From Desulfurococcaceae archaeon UBA285 (lineage in GTDB: Archaea > Thermoproteota > Thermoprotei_A > Sulfolobales > Desulfurococcaceae), in NCBI GenBank assembly GCA_002495025.1, contig DADP01000040.1:60708-67229 (forward strand): a stretch of DNA of 6,522 bases, in the 5' to 3' direction. Under the pieces are notes generated by a model. It worked only from the letters and a program-made list of their open reading frames with translations. It made no database searches and was not told the origin of the DNA. Positions 5,050-6,522 of this stretch are shown here, in pieces. Positions within the stretch are counted from its first letter, which is position 1. Every line of letters begins with the position of its first letter. Both the position numbers and the translations under genes were made by a program.

Positions 5050-5148
5050 GCCCGGGTAGCTCAGCCTGGATAGAGCGCCGGGCTGTGGACCCCCGAGATG
5101 ACGGGGACAGAAACCCGGAGGTCCCGGGTTCAAATCCCGGCCCGGGCC
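5050..5148 (+). tRNA. tRNA-His (GTG anticodon) with a 24-base intron
   Basis: The cloverleaf is complete. The acceptor is GCCCGGG/CCCGGGC (5050-5056, 5141-5147), the D arm GCTC/GAGC (5059-5076), the anticodon stem CCGGG/CCCGG (5078-5082, 5114-5118), the anticodon GTG at 5085-5087, the variable loop AGGTC, and the T arm CCGGG-TTCAAAT-CCCGG (5124-5140). The discriminator is C (5148), and the base before position 1 is G (5049). This is the G-1:C73 pair by which histidyl-tRNA synthetase recognises tRNA-His, so G-1 is encoded in the DNA. CCA is not encoded and must be added. The intron lies at 37/38. Spliced length is 75 bases without G-1. It is transcribed from the AT-rich block at 4958-4972 with a long leader. 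Confidence 0.97.
5089..5112 (+). other. tRNA-His intron in a bulge-helix-bulge
   Basis: The intron is 24 bases after position 37. CTGT (5083-5086) pairs with ACAG (5107-5110) as the 4-bp central helix. The bulges are GGA (5087-5089) and AAA (5111-5113), three bases each, cut after their second base. An inner stem CCCC/GGGG (5090-5093 with 5103-5106) closes a 9-base loop. This is the strict archaeal splicing endonuclease motif. Confidence 0.93.
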
Positions 5149-5172
5149 CTTCAATACCTCTCTATACTTGCT

Positions 5173-5183
5173 ACCTCGGAGGT
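5173..5183 (+). terminator. Short palindrome between tRNA-His and the PadR gene
   Basis: ACCTC-G-GAGGT is an inverted repeat in the 55-base gap between the tRNA and the convergent PadR gene, followed by a modest T-rich stretch (5192-5202). It could be a terminator or processing signal. The one-base centre means that in RNA only 3-4 pairs would form, so support is weak. Confidence 0.2.
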
Positions 5184-5203
5184 CTAGGATAGTATTTGTG
5201 TTT

Positions 5204-5698
5204 CTACTTGGGAGACTTGATTTCTCTGACTAGCATGCTTTTTATTTCACTTATTTTCTTCTTTAGTTCTTCTACTACGTGGTGTGGTATTTCAACGTCT
5301 TTTTCCCATAGTGTTTTAACTATATTCATTAATTCGAAAAACCCTATTGTCGTTAATGTGTTTATTGCTTTCTTTACCTTATCTATTGTTTTCTCTATTT
5401 CGCTCTTTCTATTTTCAACGTATAATCGTCCTTTCTCGGTTAACTTGTATACTCTTTTTCTCCCAATCCATTTGGATTCAACGAGGCCTTCTTTTTCCAG
5501 CTCGCGTAGTGTTGGATAGAGAATTCCACTGCTTGGAGTGTATATGGATAGGTTTTTATTGATAAATCCTCGAATCGCGTAGCCGTGGGCTTCGCCGAGA
5601 TTGTATAGTGTGTACAATACAATGTCGCGGAATATACCCCGCATACCTTTAACATTGAGTTCTAAATTCATTTTGTAACCATTGTTTGCATCCATCAT
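5204..5698 (-). CDS. PadR-family transcriptional repressor
   Basis: The protein has 164 residues with the PadR winged helix at about 22-92: H-G-Y-A-I (38-42), the signature P-S-S-G-I-L-Y-P-T-L-R-E-L-E-K-E-G-L (55-72) and the wing W-I-G-R-K-R-V-Y-K-L-T-E-K-G (77-90). A charged helical C-terminal part (95-160) would form the dimer arm. PadR proteins of this kind repress multidrug or peptide exporters and release DNA on binding a small ligand. ATG at 5698 is chosen because GGTGAT lies 10 bases upstream; a second ATG follows at once. The gene diverges from the ABC ATPase gene, and an 18-base palindrome in the gap is its probable operator, implying control of the exporter and perhaps of itself. 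It ends 55 bases from the convergent tRNA. Confidence 0.92.
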   Translation of the reverse strand: MMDANNGYKMNLELNVKGMRGIFRDIVLYTLYNLGEAHGYAIRGFINKNLSIYTPSSGILYPTLRELEKEGLVESKWIGRKRVYKLTEKGRLYVENRKSEIEKTIDKVKKAINTLTTIGFFELMNIVKTLWEKDVEIPHHVVEELKKKISEIKSMLVREIKSPK

Positions 5699-5740
5699 GG
5701 ATTAAACAATCACCCAGCAATATCCTATTAATTAAATATG

Positions 5741-5756
5741 GATTATAGTTATAAAT
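5741..5756. promoter_or_regulatory. Overlapping divergent TATA boxes of PadR and ABC genes
   Basis: The plus strand has TTATAAAT (5749-5756), predicting a transcript start near 5779, upstream of ATG 5795. The minus strand of the same stretch reads TTTATAACTATAATC, predicting a start near 5722, upstream of GGTGAT and ATG 5698. One AT-rich stretch thus serves both genes, and a repressor on the adjacent palindrome could affect both. Confidence 0.5.
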
Positions 5757-5772
5757 ATGTCTAAAGACATAT
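5755..5772. promoter_or_regulatory. Probable PadR operator, perfect inverted repeat
   Basis: ATATGTCT-AA-AGACATAT has 8-base arms and a 2-base centre. It starts at the end of the TATA box of the ABC gene and ends before the predicted transcript start (about 5779). Known PadR operators contain ATGT and ACAT half sites, usually 8 bases apart; here they are 6 apart. Its position would block RNA polymerase or TFB contact. Confidence 0.7.
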
Positions 5773-5794
5773 GCTGAGAAGACACGGTGTTTAT

Positions 5795-6511
5795 ATGCGT
5801 AGAGAAGTAGTAGTACTCGAAGACATTGTAAAGATATACAGGTCGGGTAGTGTTGAGACGCCAGCACTGAGAGGAATATCTCTTAAAATATATGAAGGAG
5901 AATTTATCGCTATAATGGGTCCTTCAGGCTCTGGAAAAACCACGTTGCTAAATATAATGGGGTTGTTAGACAAGCCAACTAGTGGTAGAGTCTACATTGA
6001 TGGAATCGAGGTCTCTAAACTAAATAGCGGTGAAATAGCTAGAATTAGAAACTATAAAATAGGATTTGTATTTCAATCATTCAATTTAATCAATAGACTC
6101 ACAGTACTAGAAAACATTGAAATACCCTTAATTCCAAGAGGGATACCAAGACCTAAAAGAATACAAATGGCCACAAATGCTCTTATAAGAGCAGCTGGAG
6201 ATCCATCGTGGCTCCCCAAGAAGCCAAACCAGCTATCTGGTGGTCAACAACAAAGAGTTGCTATTGCAAGAGCTATTGTTGGTGAACCGCCTATACTACT
6301 TGCTGATGAGCCAACTGGAAATCTGGATATGGCTAGTTCGAGAATAGTAGTAAAAACCTTTCAAGAACTCAATAAAACTGGTTCAACCATAGTTGTAATA
6401 ACTCACAATCCCGAAGTAGCTAATTGCACTGAGAAAATATACGTTCTTAGAGATGGACGCTTGATTGGCGAGGTATCGCCAGATCCATCTAAATGCATAT
6501 TGAATATGTAA
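5795..6511 (+). CDS. ABC transporter ATP-binding protein, MacB/LolD type
   Basis: This is the cytoplasmic ATPase subunit of an ABC exporter whose permease is expected just past the window edge. From ATG 5795 it has 238 residues, typical of the family. Walker A is G-P-S-G-S-G-K-T (42-49), the Q-loop F-Q-S-F (Q94), the signature L-S-G-G-Q-Q-Q-R (147-154), Walker B I-L-L-A-D-E (D171, E172), the D-loop G-N-L-D (175-178) and the switch H204 (T-H-N). All catalytic residues are intact. M-G-L-L-D-K-P-T-S-G and N-L-I-N-R-L-T-V-x-E-N point to the MacB/LolD/FtsE branch, which moves peptides, lipoproteins or drugs. The start is 5795 and not ATG 5771, because GGTG (5786-5789) is well spaced and 5771 lies upstream of the predicted transcript start. 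The gene is probably repressed by the divergent PadR protein. Confidence 0.95.
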   Translation: MRREVVVLEDIVKIYRSGSVETPALRGISLKIYEGEFIAIMGPSGSGKTTLLNIMGLLDKPTSGRVYIDGIEVSKLNSGEIARIRNYKIGFVFQSFNLINRLTVLENIEIPLIPRGIPRPKRIQMATNALIRAAGDPSWLPKKPNQLSGGQQQRVAIARAIVGEPPILLADEPTGNLDMASSRIVVKTFQELNKTGSTIVVITHNPEVANCTEKIYVLRDGRLIGEVSPDPSKCILNM

Positions 6512-6522
6512 AGGTTTTTAAA

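Noticed and set aside
4995..5192. Open reading frame of 65 codons across the tRNA on the plus strand
   Set aside because: It is the translation of the tRNA-His gene and its leader, a classic false ORF over a tRNA.
5771..5773. ATG at 5771 as start of the ABC ATPase
   Set aside because: It lies inside the operator palindrome and upstream of the predicted transcript start, with no ribosome binding site; ATG 5795 has GGTG five bases before it.
1..6522. CRISPR array, insertion sequence or integrase attachment at the tRNA
   Set aside because: No regularly spaced repeats, no transposase or integrase reading frame, and no repeat of the tRNA 3' end elsewhere in the window.

Overview
The window is AT-rich and gene-dense and looks like a hyperthermophilic crenarchaeon, probably a Desulfurococcales-type organism. 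The reasons are: an Orc1/Cdc6-type initiator close to the ORC2 lineage known from Aeropyrum; a tRNA-His whose short intron sits in a textbook archaeal bulge-helix-bulge; TATA boxes about 26 bases before predicted transcript starts; GTG and TTG start codons; heavy use of AGA, AGG and ATA codons; a stand-alone THUMP protein; and a short RNA whose two guide segments match the crenarchaeal form of 16S rRNA. The species is not identified.

Left part (1-2760). A GC-rich islet at about 36-95 reads on the minus strand as a C/D box methylation-guide RNA with two 16S-directed guides. It is followed by an unrecognised 116-residue protein gene (195-545), which meets a minus-strand zinc-ribbon gene (526-729) tail to tail with a 20-base overlap. 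A TTTAAA box in a 47-base gap can serve both that gene and the divergent M24B (prolidase-like) peptidase gene (777-1883). The peptidase runs tail to tail, 5 bases apart, into an inositol-monophosphatase/fructose-bisphosphatase family gene (1889-2689, minus).

Middle (2724-4939). A nearly symmetric TATA element separates the phosphatase gene from a plus-strand cluster: a Tan1-like THUMP protein, an Orc1/Cdc6 initiator of the ORC2 type, and a small winged-helix protein whose start overlaps the initiator's stop. The winged-helix gene overlaps by 68 bases, tail to tail, with a minus-strand gene for an 82-residue six-cysteine protein.

Right part (4940-6522). An AT-rich promoter-like block precedes a GC-rich leader and the intron-containing tRNA-His(GTG). 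Then comes a PadR-family repressor gene (minus) diverging from a MacB/LolD-type ABC ATPase gene. An 18-base inverted repeat lies between the TATA box and predicted start of the ATPase transcript, so this is a self-contained candidate drug- or peptide-export switch. Its permease is expected just beyond the right edge.

The layout is strongly back-to-back. Four divergent pairs share single compact AT-rich promoters, and convergent pairs abut or overlap. The most notable items are the 16S-targeting guide RNA, the palindromic PadR operator, the broken direct repeat that supplies a TATA box to the first gene, the initiator/winged-helix pair and the six-cysteine protein.
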